Part shown: positions 1-11,662 of the stretch, one piece after another
How positions within the stretch are numbered: position 1 is the stretch's first letter
Layout: every line of letters starts with the position of its first letter
NCBI GenBank assembly: GCA_947652115.1
Contig: OX393565.1
Coordinates: forward strand, 17,995,690-18,059,689
Reading direction: 5' to 3'
Origin: Blastomussa wellsi
Taxonomy: Eukaryota > Cnidaria > Anthozoa > Scleractinia > Plerogyridae
Length of the DNA stretch: 64,000 bases
The notes under the pieces: generated by a model
Told to the model about the DNA's origin: nothing
The model's database searches: none
The model's input: only the letters and a program-made list of their open reading frames with translations
Translations under genes and position numbers: made by a program

Positions 1-365
1 AACCCCAACAACAGAGCGAGAAGTCTGCCCACGCTTATTGCAGTCAGTGTTAGCAAAAAGATCCCTGAAAGCGCATAGGCTGCTATATAAACGGAGTCTA
101 ATGCATAGCGACAAAGTTTCCACTCTTCGTAAACCAGGGACATCAAATAAGTAATATTGACAGGCTGTACAATAAGACCAACGAAGAGATCAGTTGTTGC
201 CAGACAACGAAACAATAGTTTGGATGGCGGATGAAGAGAAGTATCTTTTTGTAGAGCAACCAAGATCAGAGCATTCCCAGGAAATGCAGTAATGGATAGG
301 AAAATGTTGATTCCTGACAGATATGTGGTTGTTGGTGTATTCCACCTGTCAAAGTAGCCGAGCAT
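1..365 (-). CDS. Rhodopsin-like (class A) GPCR, N-terminal part, cut by window edge
   Basis: Reading the minus strand from the ATG at 365 gives 121 codons with no stop up to the window edge. The protein has a short N-terminus. TM1 lies at about residues 15-39 and carries the class A GN pair (30-31). TM2 at about 50-75 contains LATTD, with D59 as the conserved TM2 aspartate. C85 fits the disulfide cysteine before TM3, and TM3 covers about 88-112. At the end of TM3, where class A receptors have D/E-R-Y/L, the sequence reads SVGRLL, so the acidic residue is G113. The frame stays open upstream to another ATG at 572, so the start could be earlier. Cnidarian GPCRs of this kind are often single-exon genes in large families; the ligand cannot be inferred. 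It lies on the same strand as SDCCAG8 and could be nested in a long intron of it or lie beyond its end. Confidence 0.85.
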   Translation of the reverse strand, partial: MLGYFDRWNTPTTTYLSGINIFLSITAFPGNALILVALQKDTSLHPPSKLLFRCLATTDLFVGLIVQPVNITYLMSLVYEEWKLCRYALDSVYIAAYALSGIFLLTLTAISVGRLLALLLG

Positions 366-610
366 AGCTGTTTTAGAAATGTTGCAGTCTGCTTTCCACC
401 TCCAGTAAAATTTGATATATCCATTATTCTGCAAGTGAGATCTGTTGTTTTTACGAGATGTTTTGAGTGAAAATTGGCAAAAAATACAAAAGTATCGGCA
501 AATCGCTTTTGAAAAAGCTTTCAAAAAAGCGTGGTGGGTGTTTTGTGAAGCTGACGGCGGTGTGAAAGACATCACGTGATTAAAAAAGAAATTTTAATAT
601 TCAGGAGAAT

Positions 611-846
611 GTTTTAGTCTTTCCCGTAAAACCGTGAACACCAGAAAAAATTTCTGGAATGTTTATTGTGTAGTGACCAATCGCAGCAAAGTTCAGAACA
701 CGCGAACAAACCTCAAAACCACAAACTAATGACCGTTGCTGTTTGCGGTTTAGTTTTCTCACACCTGATTGGCTTTTTCTTTGTAACACAATAACATTCC
801 ATAAACATTTCTGGTGTTCACGATTTAAGGGGAAAGACTGTAAAAC
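611..846. mobile_element. Fold-back/MITE-like inverted-repeat element
   Basis: An imperfect inverted repeat of about 50 bp per arm: the left arm has agtctttcccgtaaaacc followed by gtgaacaccagaaa, and the right arm has the complement, ending in gggaaagactg. No coding capacity is visible. It lies just upstream of the GPCR reading frame. Confidence 0.6.
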
Positions 847-1123
847 TGGTGTTTTTGTCGTTAAAAGAACTTGTTTTACAGGCTGTGTTTCCCCTTTCTT
901 TTTCCTATTTGGTGGGAAACATGCATTAATACGCCAGGAAATATAAACTGTGATTTGAATTCACTTTACTGTTGGCCAGTTAAAACAATACGTGTAATAA
1001 GAGATCATTACAAGAGTTGGTTGTAAACGAATGAATGATTAAAAGTGTTTGCTTAACTAAGGGATCCTCTGCTCTTAAGACAATATTAAACGGAACATAT
1101 TTATTGATTTTGAATTTTCCACG

Positions 1124-1223
1124 CGCCACCATTTTGGATTTCGTGACGTCATTGCGTTGCCTTATTGTTCCTTTACTTCTTGAACGTGGCAACGCAATAA
1201 CGTCATAAAATCCAAGATGGCGA
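1124..1223. repeat. Inverted repeat of about 100 bp (small MITE)
   Basis: The arms read ccattttggatttcgtgacg and the complement of cgtcataaaatccaagatgg, each followed by a shared cattgcgttgcc/ggcaacgcaat segment. The arms are about 36 bp with few mismatches around a short spacer. Confidence 0.6.
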
Positions 1224-1241
1224 TAACATGTCCCGTTTAAA

Positions 1242-1242
1242 T

Positions 1243-1326
<84 letters not shown>
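1242..1326. repeat. (ATT)n trinucleotide microsatellite
   Basis: About 28 near-perfect ATT/AAT units. They create long poly-isoleucine and poly-leucine frames on both strands that are not genes. Confidence 0.95.
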
Positions 1327-1327
<1 letters not shown>

Positions 1328-2070
1328 AAGTGAAACCGGAAATAACAATATATAATTATATATCCCATAAAAAGGTAGATATAAGGCAAAGAAACAAAAT
1401 GATGGCCGAAAAGGGTAACTTTTAATGCCATATATTACGGCGAGACATGACTAACCTTCTACAGGGGCGACACTGAAGCAAAGTAAAAATGGAGAAAATG
1501 GTTACAATACAGAAATATAAATAATAGATGTGTACTGAAGCGGCTACCAAAAAAAAAAAGAAATATAAATAGTTTAAATTTTGCCACGTCTTTTGTCATT
1601 TTATGCTGAATATAAGGCAATCATGCCTAAAAAGGTAAATATCTTGGCCCCCTAGTCAATATGCGACCTACATGTAACAATACAATACTTGTCTATCGGT
1701 TCACTATATTTCGTGAAAATGAAAAAAAAAAAAAAAAAAAAAATCCTCTTGAAATTGATCAATGCAATCTGCGGTACCAAAAAAAACTTCAAGTGTTAGT
1801 TGAGAGAGAGAGAGAGAGATGCTCTGAAAACACGCCTATCCGCTCTTTTTCTGACAGTTTTTTAGTTCACGATAAACCAAAAATTAAATGTTTTGCAATT
1901 TTTTTCTTTGGTTAAAATTACAAAGGAAGACATTGCCCGCTATGTTTTTCATCGAATCGTAGATTCTCCACACCTCGCGATTCACACGTCATTTTGTTTA
2001 ACCAATCACAGAAAGCGAATCGACCTTCTGAAACGAAGCGACGGTTTTCTTGCGACAGCACTAAAGTGGT

Positions 2071-2520
2071 ATTTGCGGTCAAGTTTAACAAAGTAATGGG
2101 AAATTTCTAGTCCGAAATTTGACTACATTCAAAACGGTGAAATGATTTTGAAATTTTGGTTGATCCTGTGTCATAAACCCTTAGACCAAGTCAGTGGATT
2201 AAAGACCACATGAAGGCTGTGCGATTCCTCGTTCGACTCTCTCGTTCCGCCACTTCGACTAGGTCACCTGAAGATGTGTTAGACTGTGAAAGATTTGTGT
2301 GGTGAAAGAGCTGTGGTGAAAAGCTGAAATGGTCGCCAAAATGGGAGATTTGCCGTCAAATTCAACTAAGTACTGGAAAATTTCTAGTCCGAAGCATAAA
2401 ACTTGAGATCAAGTCAGTGGATTAACGACGTCCACGTCAACGCTGTGCTATACCTCGTTCGACTCGACTCTCCTTCCGCCACTTCGACTAGGTCACCGAA
2501 AGATGTGTTAGAGTGTGAAA
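2071..2520. repeat. Direct duplication, two copies of about 170-220 bp
   Basis: Copy 1 (about 2071-2295) and copy 2 (about 2349-2520) share tttctagtccgaa, aagtcagtggatta and a block reading ccgccacttcgactaggtca followed by gaagatgtgttag or a close variant. The copies differ by substitutions and small indels, so the duplication is not recent. No gene is visible around it. Confidence 0.7.
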
Positions 2521-2599
2521 TTATTTTTAACTGGCCACTCTGGGAAGAATTATATCAAGGCTTGATGGACGGCTTTTTTGGATGTATCTAAAGCGTTAT

Positions 2600-5230
2600 G
2601 AAAGGGATTGTATTCGCGCCGCGACTGCATTCGACAACATAAATTTTCCCGCCGTGCTTGAGCTTGAGCATGACTAAAGACGAAGTATGTGCCATTTGCG
2701 CAGTGGCCCGATGTAGCCTTTTCGACGATTGGAGAAGGTATTTACCGTTGACTTTTTATTTAGTCGTTTTCTTCAAAAAAGTTATGGTCAACCGATGAGC
2801 CAGATAAGCGTTGTCTTTGTTTATGTGCCCAACTTTTGTATGGCTCGGCAAGAAGTTAAGCCTATACTCAAGTTTATCGTCAGTTTGTTTGTGAAGAAGG
2901 TTTTCAGGATTTCTGTGTTGGACCCATTCTTATAGTAAATTACATTTTAATTTCCCCTCAATTTCAAAAATAGATTCAAATGAAATTTACCCGAAAGCTA
3001 GGCTTACAATTTAAACGTTGTAAAAAGGTTTTTTCTCAGACTACCATTGTAAACAGGGGCCACAAACCAGAAGCGTATAACACGTTGTAAAACTGCCAAA
3101 TCTATTAAAACAGTTATTTGCTAATCTTTCTTTGTTTTTTTTTTCCGACTGTTCTTCGGTCGGTTTTGACATAAACTTAACTACTTCACGTCTTCAGAGT
3201 TATTAAGTTTAGGTACTTTCCGCGTTTAGCGCGCACGTACACGAACTCGCACAAACAGCCGTGATTTTAAAACTTTTCTCCGTTTCTGCCTAATCTTTGA
3301 CATAAAATTGTTAGCTCTATAAAAATTGAATTAAATTATGTGAACCCCCATGCATTACAACCACTGTGAAAACGTTTTTTGTAGTACAGTAATTTTTCAG
3401 ATACAACAAAATGTTTCGCCACTCAAATTAAACTTATGTGTCGGAATCGTGTAATTTCTAAGGGTAATCCATTTGAAAGCACGAACTGTTCCAGTATTTG
3501 TTTATGCGCAACTATTTTTCTTAGGCCAATACTTTGAATAATGGCTTTATTGTACACTTTGTTATGATTGTAATAGGGAATTTAGTTCATGGACAGTATA
3601 AAATAAAGTTTTGATGTCTGTGCGAATGAAGGTAACGTGTTAAGTTTTAAGTTCCGGTTGAAAATAAAGTAATCATTTATTCAGTCACTCTTTACGATAC
3701 GTTTTTAACCTTCAAATATCGTATTTAGTAAAATTTCTGAGCTTGCATCGGTTGCCTTAAGCAACTTAAACTGATTCATTTAATGTTAGCATTAATTTGA
3801 TTTCATTCGCATTGCTGCAACTTCTAGTTTAAGTTTTATAATTTCAAGAGTATTAAACAACACTTTTTAGGTGGGAGGGTGGGAAGTGCATTTAAGTGTA
3901 CCACAAACGCGCTTATTTTTTTGTTTTGTTTTTTAACAAACAGCAATAACTATCTGTATCAACTTACCTCTCAAGTAAACATTGTCCCTGAGCAGACAGC
4001 AGCCATAAAAAAAAACAATAATAATTAAAAAATCTCGTCAAAAGTTCCGTTTGAAGAAAATGCAAGTCCAGTCCGTTGTCCAGTCCTTGGATTTTTTTTT
4101 TCTGGCTAATCTTTGTGGCGCGGCGTCGCAGTGAACAAAAAGCGCGCGAAATTATAGCCTCGTTTTCGTTCTCTCCTCCAGGCCCTCTCCTCTGAAAAAA
4201 ATCTTAAGAATCGATCACCTCCTAAACCAATCAAAATTTTAAAAAACTGACAACGCCTTCATTAAGAGCATACATTCAGGCCTTTGGCAAAATTTTCTTT
4301 CGTTGCTAGCTCAAATGGTCGTTGACCAGGAAGCTGACAAACTTTTCAGCTAGATTTTCTACTGCCGCACTTTTTTAGGAAAAAGTAATAATGGCCATTT
4401 TTTAAAACACTATTTATTAAACTCTAACTTCGCTTAAAAATATTCTTGGAGAAAGGTTCTAGTAAACTTTAAAAGCAAATATTAAACTTCGATCCGTTCT
4501 GGTCACGTGACCGATGACGTCACAGCATTAGAAAGGACAAAAATGTATATTTCATAAAAATATCTACCAATACCCAAATTTTTGTTTCCTCGCGTTTAAC
4601 GCAACGCGAGATAGCACTTGTACCCAGACTCCCACTTTTTGAAAAATTGTGCATAGCCCCCTTAATATTTATATTTTGTTCGGTACCCGGGCAGTCCGAA
4701 ATGGCTCACACCATTGTGCTTCAAACCACGTTGACTGCTTTTTCAATAACAAAATAATTTTGTCACAGTGAGCAAAAACGCACTTGTGAGCAAAGTCACG
4801 TGACCAATGACGTCATCGCCCTTAGTCTTGTACAATAATTAGTTTATGGTAAGACTTATTTCTAGACAACGTGGGGGTCTTGCTGCCCTCAAACTGACCA
4901 AGTTATTTGGGATTGACGATTTTCTAGCTGCAAAGGATTCTGGGAAGGTTCTTATTATAATTATATATTGTTATTTAATTATTATTATTATTATTAAAAG
5001 TTAGATCTCTCTTGTTTGGAAAAAATTGGAATTTAGGCATTACTTCAAAAATCTGGCTCATTCTGTGGGTACCGGTCACAGATAACGTAAAACAAAAGAA
5101 ACAAATGATGAGAAACAGTGCTGCCCCAAACTACAAAGGTAAAACAATGTGAAACATTTACATATGGTACGCACAGAAGGACCCTAAAGTCTCAAGAGCA
5201 GGGGTTCCCTTTAACAAAGGAAGACGAACA
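2600..5230. other. Spacer or intron sequence, no gene recognised
   Basis: AT-rich sequence with frequent stops in all frames. The only splice-like signals seen are a possible 20-nt minus-strand exon (3968-3987), with a pyrimidine-rich acceptor and a strong GTAAGT donor, and the motif tcacgtgaccratgacgtca, which occurs twice (about 4502 and 4797). Neither is enough to call a gene. Confidence 0.6.
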
Positions 5231-5235
5231 CTTAC

Positions 5236-5289
5236 CACTTCTCCTTCAAGTTGGTTGACAAATTTCCTTTCATTGGCGGACATAAATAG
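5236..5289 (-). CDS. SDCCAG8: Candidate SDCCAG8 exon 7 (18 codons)
   Basis: On the minus strand a CTGCAG acceptor is followed by 54 nt with no stop and a GTAAGT donor. It is phase 0 at both ends, as needed after the 8567-8929 exon. The 18 residues are charged and coiled-coil-like, ending in NQLEGEV. They sit where vertebrate SDCCAG8 resumes its coiled coil after the acidic segment. Similarity is weak over so few residues, so the call rests mainly on splice sites, phase and position. Confidence 0.45.
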
Positions 5290-6259
5290 CTGCAGGAAAG
5301 ATGACACAACAATGCTCAATGTTGGTGCTAGGCCACATACTTATAAATAATATTAACGGTATTAACCCATTGACACCGGGGGATTTTTGGAATAGACATT
5401 TTGGACATGTTCTGGTTAGTTATGGGCTAAATCAGCTCCAAACCACTCCAAACTGCATTTATGATTGGCAACATAAAAGCACTGATGTCACTGTTTCCAC
5501 TTGCATCACATTTTAGGAAGGCCTTACATAACAAGGACCGGGACCAGATTAGACATTTCATGATAATTGATAAGGCGTAGCAATGGCCAGAACAGCAGAT
5601 CATAAACATACGGTTGTTGCTTGGTTCCAGTTAGTTTCAACTCAGTTTGCTTGGGGTTAGTTCCATGCCAGTTTACTTGTGTTTAGTCCCCTTACCGGAT
5701 AGTTCCACTCTCGTTTGCTTGCGGTTAGCTTTCACTTTGTGGTTTGGGCAGTAATGTACTGTATACAATTTTGCTTGCAATATAAATATTGAAAAAAAAA
5801 TGGGTTTCTGGCAGCTAGCGTCAAGTTGGTATAGTGGTAAGTGAGTGTATTTCGAGTCGAATTTTCCCTAAGTTGTTGAATGACCGTCCTCTAAAAATAA
5901 GTATGTCTGTAATCTGGTCCCGGTCAATGTTAAGTACGGTCTTCCCACATTTTATGGCAGCGTAGTTTGGACATACAGTACCGCTCAAATGTAAGTTACC
6001 ACCTCTCGTCTCGTTTCTCTCGAGATTCACTGAAGCGTTCAGTATGGAATATATTACGCGTGAGAACCACTTTTGTTTGCAGCGCGTTGCCAAATCGACG
6101 AAAAAAGTTAAACTGACTCAAACTATCGCAAAGCAAAGGTTAACTTCAGGCTTCAGAATTCCACCAGCATGCCCACCAATCACGTTTGCGCAAAAAATTT
6201 CCAAAACTGATTTTTTCTGAGACTTTCACCACTGCAAGATAATGAGTTACTAATTCCAG

Positions 6260-6359
6260 GAATGTAAAAAACGGGGTCACCGACTTCGTTGTGTAGATCC
6301 TGAAGAACATGCTAAATCTGAAAGATCACGCATCGTTAGCGAATATGGCTACAGCGCAA
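6260..6359 (+). CDS. Candidate orphan exon, function unknown
   Basis: A ttccag acceptor and a GTAAGT donor frame 100 nt with one fully open frame of 33 codons. It encodes a basic, cysteine-containing peptide (motifs GHRLRCVDPEEH and SEYGYS). No partner exons were recognised on the plus strand, and it would lie inside the SDCCAG8 gene on the opposite strand. It could be a transposon remnant. Confidence 0.25.
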
Positions 6360-8102
6360 GTAAGTCTCTAAAGTGAGAATTTATTCAATTAGTGTGGTTC
6401 CTTAAAGAAAAAAAATCGCATTAAGTGACCACATTTACACTCGCCTGACAGCCGCAAAATGGCAGGATTCGATGCCGTGTGGCCCACGTGAGGGCAGAAA
6501 ACTTGGACAATTTTTAAACTTCTCACATTGATTTTTTGTATAATAAAATAAAACCAGTGCATGAAAAAAGTAGAGGTCACCGACCATTTAAGAGAGTAAA
6601 CTACAAGTGAAGTTAATGCAACGGCTTCTACAATAATAACTGTAACTCTTTGCCTTCCCTCAGCGTACGCGCTCGATGCATCACGTGGCGTGACATTGCA
6701 ACACGAATTGTTTACGCAGTAACGATGCGCATAGACAATTAGTGCGAACGCCCTTAAGTAAAGGAGATGCCTTGTTCAACAATGAAAGTGCCCAACTTAA
6801 CTTGGCTTTCCGCTTTTTTTTTTTTTTTTCGTTTTTCTCTTTTTCTTAACATTTGCTGCTTGCCGTTGGCCACATACTAGGATCGCATACTGTTCAAGAG
6901 TTTCTGATAAAGCATCAATGAGACGGGAAATACTTAACATCGAGAAGCAAAGGGTACATGTAGATGAAATTTTTCCTCTAATTTTTTCACTGAAATTTCC
7001 AAGCGTTTCGTGCATATTTCAAGCTAAGTTAACGCAATCGCTACGATTCGGGTAGCACTGGAAAGATCTTTTATCCCTGCAAAACTTGAATAAAGGAGAT
7101 GCCTGTTTTGACCAAAGGTGGTGACGTCAGATAGAAGTAGAACAAAGGTCACGATTGGTCATGGCCAGTTACAGGTGGCACCGTTGCCAGCGGATTAAAT
7201 TAATGGTGTGAGCATCGGCAGAAAGCATGGTGATGTGAAAATTCGGGGTGGTATCAGTTACTGAACCTGAACGACAAGCTGCAGTTGCCTTTCTTATTTG
7301 TTCGTCTTTATCACTTTTGTCCAATATCGCTCTGCTATACATTGAAGTTTCATAATTATAATATGTACATGTAGCTCCCTGTACGCATTGCGAGCCTTAA
7401 AGTACGTATACATCTGTTTTAAGAAAGGTTACAGTGCACGTGACAAACCCGAAAGGTACTGTGGGTAGTTTTAAGTTCATGGCTCCTTGACTCCCGCATT
7501 TCAAGGAAATCTGAAAAAATGACACGAGACAACATGGGAGAACATGTATGTTTGTTGGTGTTAACAAAAGCAGGTTCGACAACTACAGTGCCAGAAACAT
7601 ACCTTTCCGATAACCTTCCTCAAAACAGCTTTATACAAAGTTAGAGTTCTGTGGCTGATCTTTCTACGATGAAGATCAAGTTAACTCCTTATTTTTAATG
7701 CAGCCTTTATTATGTTGCACTTTCAGGAAATTTATCACACAGGTATGATTTTAGAACATAAAAGAAATGCACCGAGAAGATGCGGCATAGTCTCACACTT
7801 CTCAAAGTTTCTGAAGTCTTACAGTGCTCTTTTAACTCAGCAATCATGAGGAGCAAGTTTGCTTTTCCCTTTCATTTTCTCAAACATGTGACAACATAAG
7901 CTGAGTGCATTGCCAGTATGGCTTGATATAGCACCTCATAATGTAGGCTGTGTCCTTAACTGAGATACACCACAAACATGCAATGAATTTGAAATGATCA
8001 ATGTTGTACAGTAGTGTGTCCAATTCCTTCAAAATTTTAGGATGTGTGATAAATCACGATAATTATAAACACAATCTGACTTCAAGACCTCAATACAGAC
8101 TT

Positions 8103-8456
8103 AGGCTATTTCCAAACGTCGTGTTACTGCTGTGCCGAACTCAAATGAATTTAGCCTGGCATTGGCAAGGTTTAATATAATCTAATAATAGTCGAGCCAA
8201 ATTCAAACAACAAAACAGAATAACTTAAAATATATTACAATAATTTAGTTTGGCGCGACAAGAGCATGCCATTTGAAATCAAGTCGCGCTACTGCCGTGT
8301 GGCACGGCAAGGCCTGTCATGCTAAGCAGTTGTGCCGAATGTAATTCAGCCTGTTGAGCTGAATGGTTTCAAATGTTGCACTTCTGCCGTGCGTAAGTCT
8401 AATTTAATTTTTTAATTTAGTTCGGCATTGCAATAGTGTGACATTTGGAACAGGCC
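8103..8456. mobile_element. Imperfect inverted-repeat element of about 350 bp
   Basis: The ends match as imperfect inverted repeats: taggctatttccaaacgtcg on the left, and the complement of gtgacatttggaacaggccta on the right, each followed by a tgccgaac box. The interior repeats gccgtgc-type words. It lies in the intron after the 8567-8929 exon of SDCCAG8. Confidence 0.5.
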
Positions 8457-8566
8457 TACTGCACAGCCTGTACTTTATATCATGAGCAAATTGCCAAAGT
8501 GTGTACATAAAAAAAATGAACGACAAGCAGTAATATCAAGCATCATGTTTGTGTTAGGGTACATAC

Positions 8567-8929
8567 CTGCGAATCAAGGGCATCCATCCCAAAAGAACTT
8601 TCCATGGTATACCTGTGCAAGCCTGCTGGCATTAGTGTCTTTCTTGGATAATGTTCCTTTACCACTCTTTGTGCCTTCCTGTCTGTGACCCCTCTACTAC
8701 TTTCATTATCATCTGGATCATGTTTCCTTGCTTTTTGCAATTCCTTGTCAGAGTCCCTTGTGCATCTCTCTGTACTTGCCTTGCTGAGAGAGTGGCCTGC
8801 AACACCACTATCTTGATCTTCAAAGTCTTGAGCGTCATCATCGTGATCACTGACTCTTCTAGTCATCTTGCTAACCCTCTGTTTATTTTCAGGTAAAGTG
8901 CCATCTCTGGCATCCGAATGAGGCTGGTC
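8567..8929 (-). CDS. SDCCAG8: SDCCAG8 exon 6 (121 codons)
   Basis: A pyrimidine-rich acceptor ending CACCAG and a CAG|GTATGT donor bound 363 nt, phase 0 at both ends. The peptide is strongly acidic and serine-rich. It contains EDQDSGVAGHS, which aligns with the GEDSGVGETS segment of vertebrate SDCCAG8 lying at the same place between coiled coils. The insert is longer than in human, as expected for a poorly conserved linker. Confidence 0.75.
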
Positions 8930-9270
8930 CTGGTGGGGAATAAGACAATAACGTAACATTGCTGATCACATGCCTGAAATGGGACAAGGAGTGAGTTTAA
9001 TGGTGTGTTGTGTCGTATTCTCTGTTGGAAGGCATGTTGGCTTAATGTTATATTAGTAAGGGACTCCAGATTCAACAGCCCAGCTGCAGTCCTGGCTAGG
9101 GTTATTGTAATGAGTTACGGGACAAGACCCTAAATACTCTAACATTATTTCTCCACCCAAGAGTATACAATGTCGATTTTTAAGACTACCAGTGAACTAT
9201 TGCCAGGGCAACCGGACAGAATGAATGAGGAACAAAACTTCACAGTACTACGTGGCACTTGGATAGTTCA

Positions 9271-9918
9271 AATAACTAAAAAAAAATATAAAGGAAAAAG
9301 TGCCAAAAAATATTACTAAAGTACCAAACGTTTCGGGCCAGGCCCTTCAGGAGGGGGGTGAATAGGTTTGCGGATCAACGGATTTAGCTTTAAAAAGTAC
9401 ACGGATTGCGAATTTCAGTGAAAAATTAAGTGGATTCGCAGATTTCGATAATGCAGTGGATAACGGATTAGCTGATAATTTTAACTCGGATTCCGGACTC
9501 TTCGTGCCATGAAGTTCTCATCGTGGCCTTGGCGTGTCTTTAGTCCTGGTCATTTTCTGTTTGCGCGAGACCCAAACCACCGCTTTAAATTAGAACTGCC
9601 ACAAAAAAGGCAATGAAACGAAACCTCTTGACAATTTTTCACTGAAAACAAAATCTACTGTCCTTTCAGTGAAACTATTACACAGAAAGTTTTCAAGGAA
9701 TGCAGATGCGGATTTGAATGAAAATAGTGGCGGATTGACGGATTTGGCCAAAACTAGCATGGATTGGCGGATTCGCGCACCCCTATTCACCCCCCTCCTT
9801 CATCAGTGGTGTTTGGTCTCGTGCACGTTAAACACCACTGATGAAGGGCCTAGCCTGAAACATTTGGTGCTTTAGTAATATTTTTTGGCACTTTTTCCTT
9901 TACAATATTTTAGTTATT
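9271..9918. mobile_element. Nested transposon: TIR element interrupted by a second element
   Basis: The outer arms (about 9271-9349 and 9799-9918) are inverted repeats of about 80 bp sharing aaggaaaaagtgccaaaaaa and tattactaaag. The right part also contains a perfect small palindrome around cccttcatcagtggtgttt. The interior (9350-9798) has its own inverted ends (ggaggggggtgaatagg) and is flanked on both sides by TTCA. That fits a 4-bp target duplication from insertion of the inner element into the outer one. No transposase is encoded. Confidence 0.7.
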
Positions 9919-11011
9919 CAGCCTGGCAGAATGCACCCTAATTATGGAACAGTATGCAGTACTCTTGGCGTCTTCATGCAACAGAAACTGGATTTAAGTG
10001 CCGGCAGCTATGAACAAACCGGACTTTATAGGCTTGACATGTTTATTGTTATGAGGCAAAACACTTGTTTGCTCTCGCATTTCCTCACCCCACTCAAGTT
10101 GTATAAGAGTGCCATAATTGTCACAACTTGGTCAATATGTGTCAAATTAATTTGATTTTTGGCACCAAAATTGTCTTGGAAAAATCTGCATTTTGAAAGC
10201 ATAAAATTTAACCTGCCCCCGCCCCCTCAACCCGAAAAAAAAAAAAAACAGAATTTGTTTATAATCTTTTTAGTCTGGATCTGTAAATGTTTCTGACAGA
10301 GGAAACCTGAACAAACGTAATAGTCATCGAGTTGCAATTGAGAGTAATGCTTTCTTTTATTTTATTCCCAAATAAATATTTCTTTAACTTGCATTTGCCA
10401 ACTTTATTACTACCTTTTCTGTCCAACTAGTTGGGTGATACTAAAACAACTAGCCCATTTGGCTTCGCCTCATGAGCTATAGACCTGTAGCCCTTGTGGG
10501 CTATGGGTCTAATTGTTAAAGAGCATCCTGCTCAGCAATGAACGTGGAGTAGTAAATGTTAGACTTCTATTTGTTTCCTGTTGTGAAAGCTAGCCAGGAT
10601 TAAACTTTCAGGTTCAAATCTTATCTTCTGCTATAAGAGGCTCTAACTATTTAACTTTGGTGAGCAGTACAAATTGTATCAATATGCAAAAAGCACAAGT
10701 GTTGAAATTAAATAATAGACTGAAATGCCTTGTAATGCTTTGTATTTTTCCTGCAGTGGATTTGAAAAGGCTAGTTAAATGAAAAATGGAGTCTGGTCGT
10801 GTTTGTATAAAAAAATATGGTGGTAGGACTAATTTAATCAGGGAGGGCCATTATGTAAACTACTGAGTTATCAGTAATTGATTTTACCCTTGCTCATTAA
10901 ATTAAATATTATTATTATTATAACTATGATTATAATTATTATTATTAATTATAATTATTATTGCATAAGTCTGTAAACAGTGCACTTAAGCCAGTTGGCA
11001 AACACAAGTAC

Positions 11012-11137
11012 CTCATAATCAGACTGCTTTTCTGCCGACAGCACTTGCGTGATCGCTTGTGTCTTGATCTGATCAAAAAGGGTCTCATTTTCTGTAATCA
11101 CAAGTTCTGCATGTTGCTTCAAGGACTCTAAAGCATC
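11012..11137 (-). CDS. SDCCAG8: SDCCAG8 exon 5 (42 codons, coiled coil)
   Basis: Acceptor CCTTCCAG and donor GAG|GTAC, phase 0 at both ends. The peptide starts DALESLKQHAELVITENE and runs on through QIKTQ. It aligns with the vertebrate SDCCAG8 stretch containing VVLENEG and QLKSQ, directly after the previous exon. Heptad-like spacing of leucines predicts a coiled coil. Confidence 0.85.
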
Positions 11138-11282
11138 CTGGAAGGAAAGGAAATGCCACACATATATGATAATAAACCAGGTTTAATATTTCCAGGTGCA
11201 ATAAACTTTAAACTGCTGTCTGACTGGATTCAAGCCCCGGATAAGGTCATTGTAAACTGGGACGAACTTCTCACTTTCATGT

Positions 11283-11631
11283 CAGGGCTGGACACTTCAT
11301 TTTGAGAGCACTCGCCATCCGGGAGAGTAACCCTCAAAATGTACTCACCCAGATTAATTTTCACGCACCCAAAAACTTCCTAGTCCTTGTCTTCTCGTAT
11401 TCCCCCGTATTATGGGCGGCTTGCGGTTGTCTTTTTTTATTCTTTTTCTCATTGACAACTTTAGAAACTCCGGAAATATATTTCCACATTTTGGCCGTGA
11501 TCAGTTCACATCATTTTTAAACTTACCAAGAGAACGTGCATCGATCAGAGTGCTGGAAGTACGGGAAAACAATTTGCTTGCAATATCACCGAGCATGTGG
11601 CAAACCAAGGATTATTACTTTAAAATGCTAG

Positions 11632-11662
<31 letters not shown>

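Noticed and set aside
980..1425. Open frames on both strands rich in isoleucine or leucine
   Set aside because: They are translations of the (ATT)n microsatellite.
3968..3987. Possible 20-nt minus-strand microexon
   Set aside because: Splice signals are good, but length, phase and peptide cannot be tied to SDCCAG8 or the GPCR.
7590..7690. Minus-strand exon-like segment encoding a basic peptide before a GTATGT donor
   Set aside because: Its phase does not fit SDCCAG8 exon 6 and the acceptor is weak; no homology recognised.
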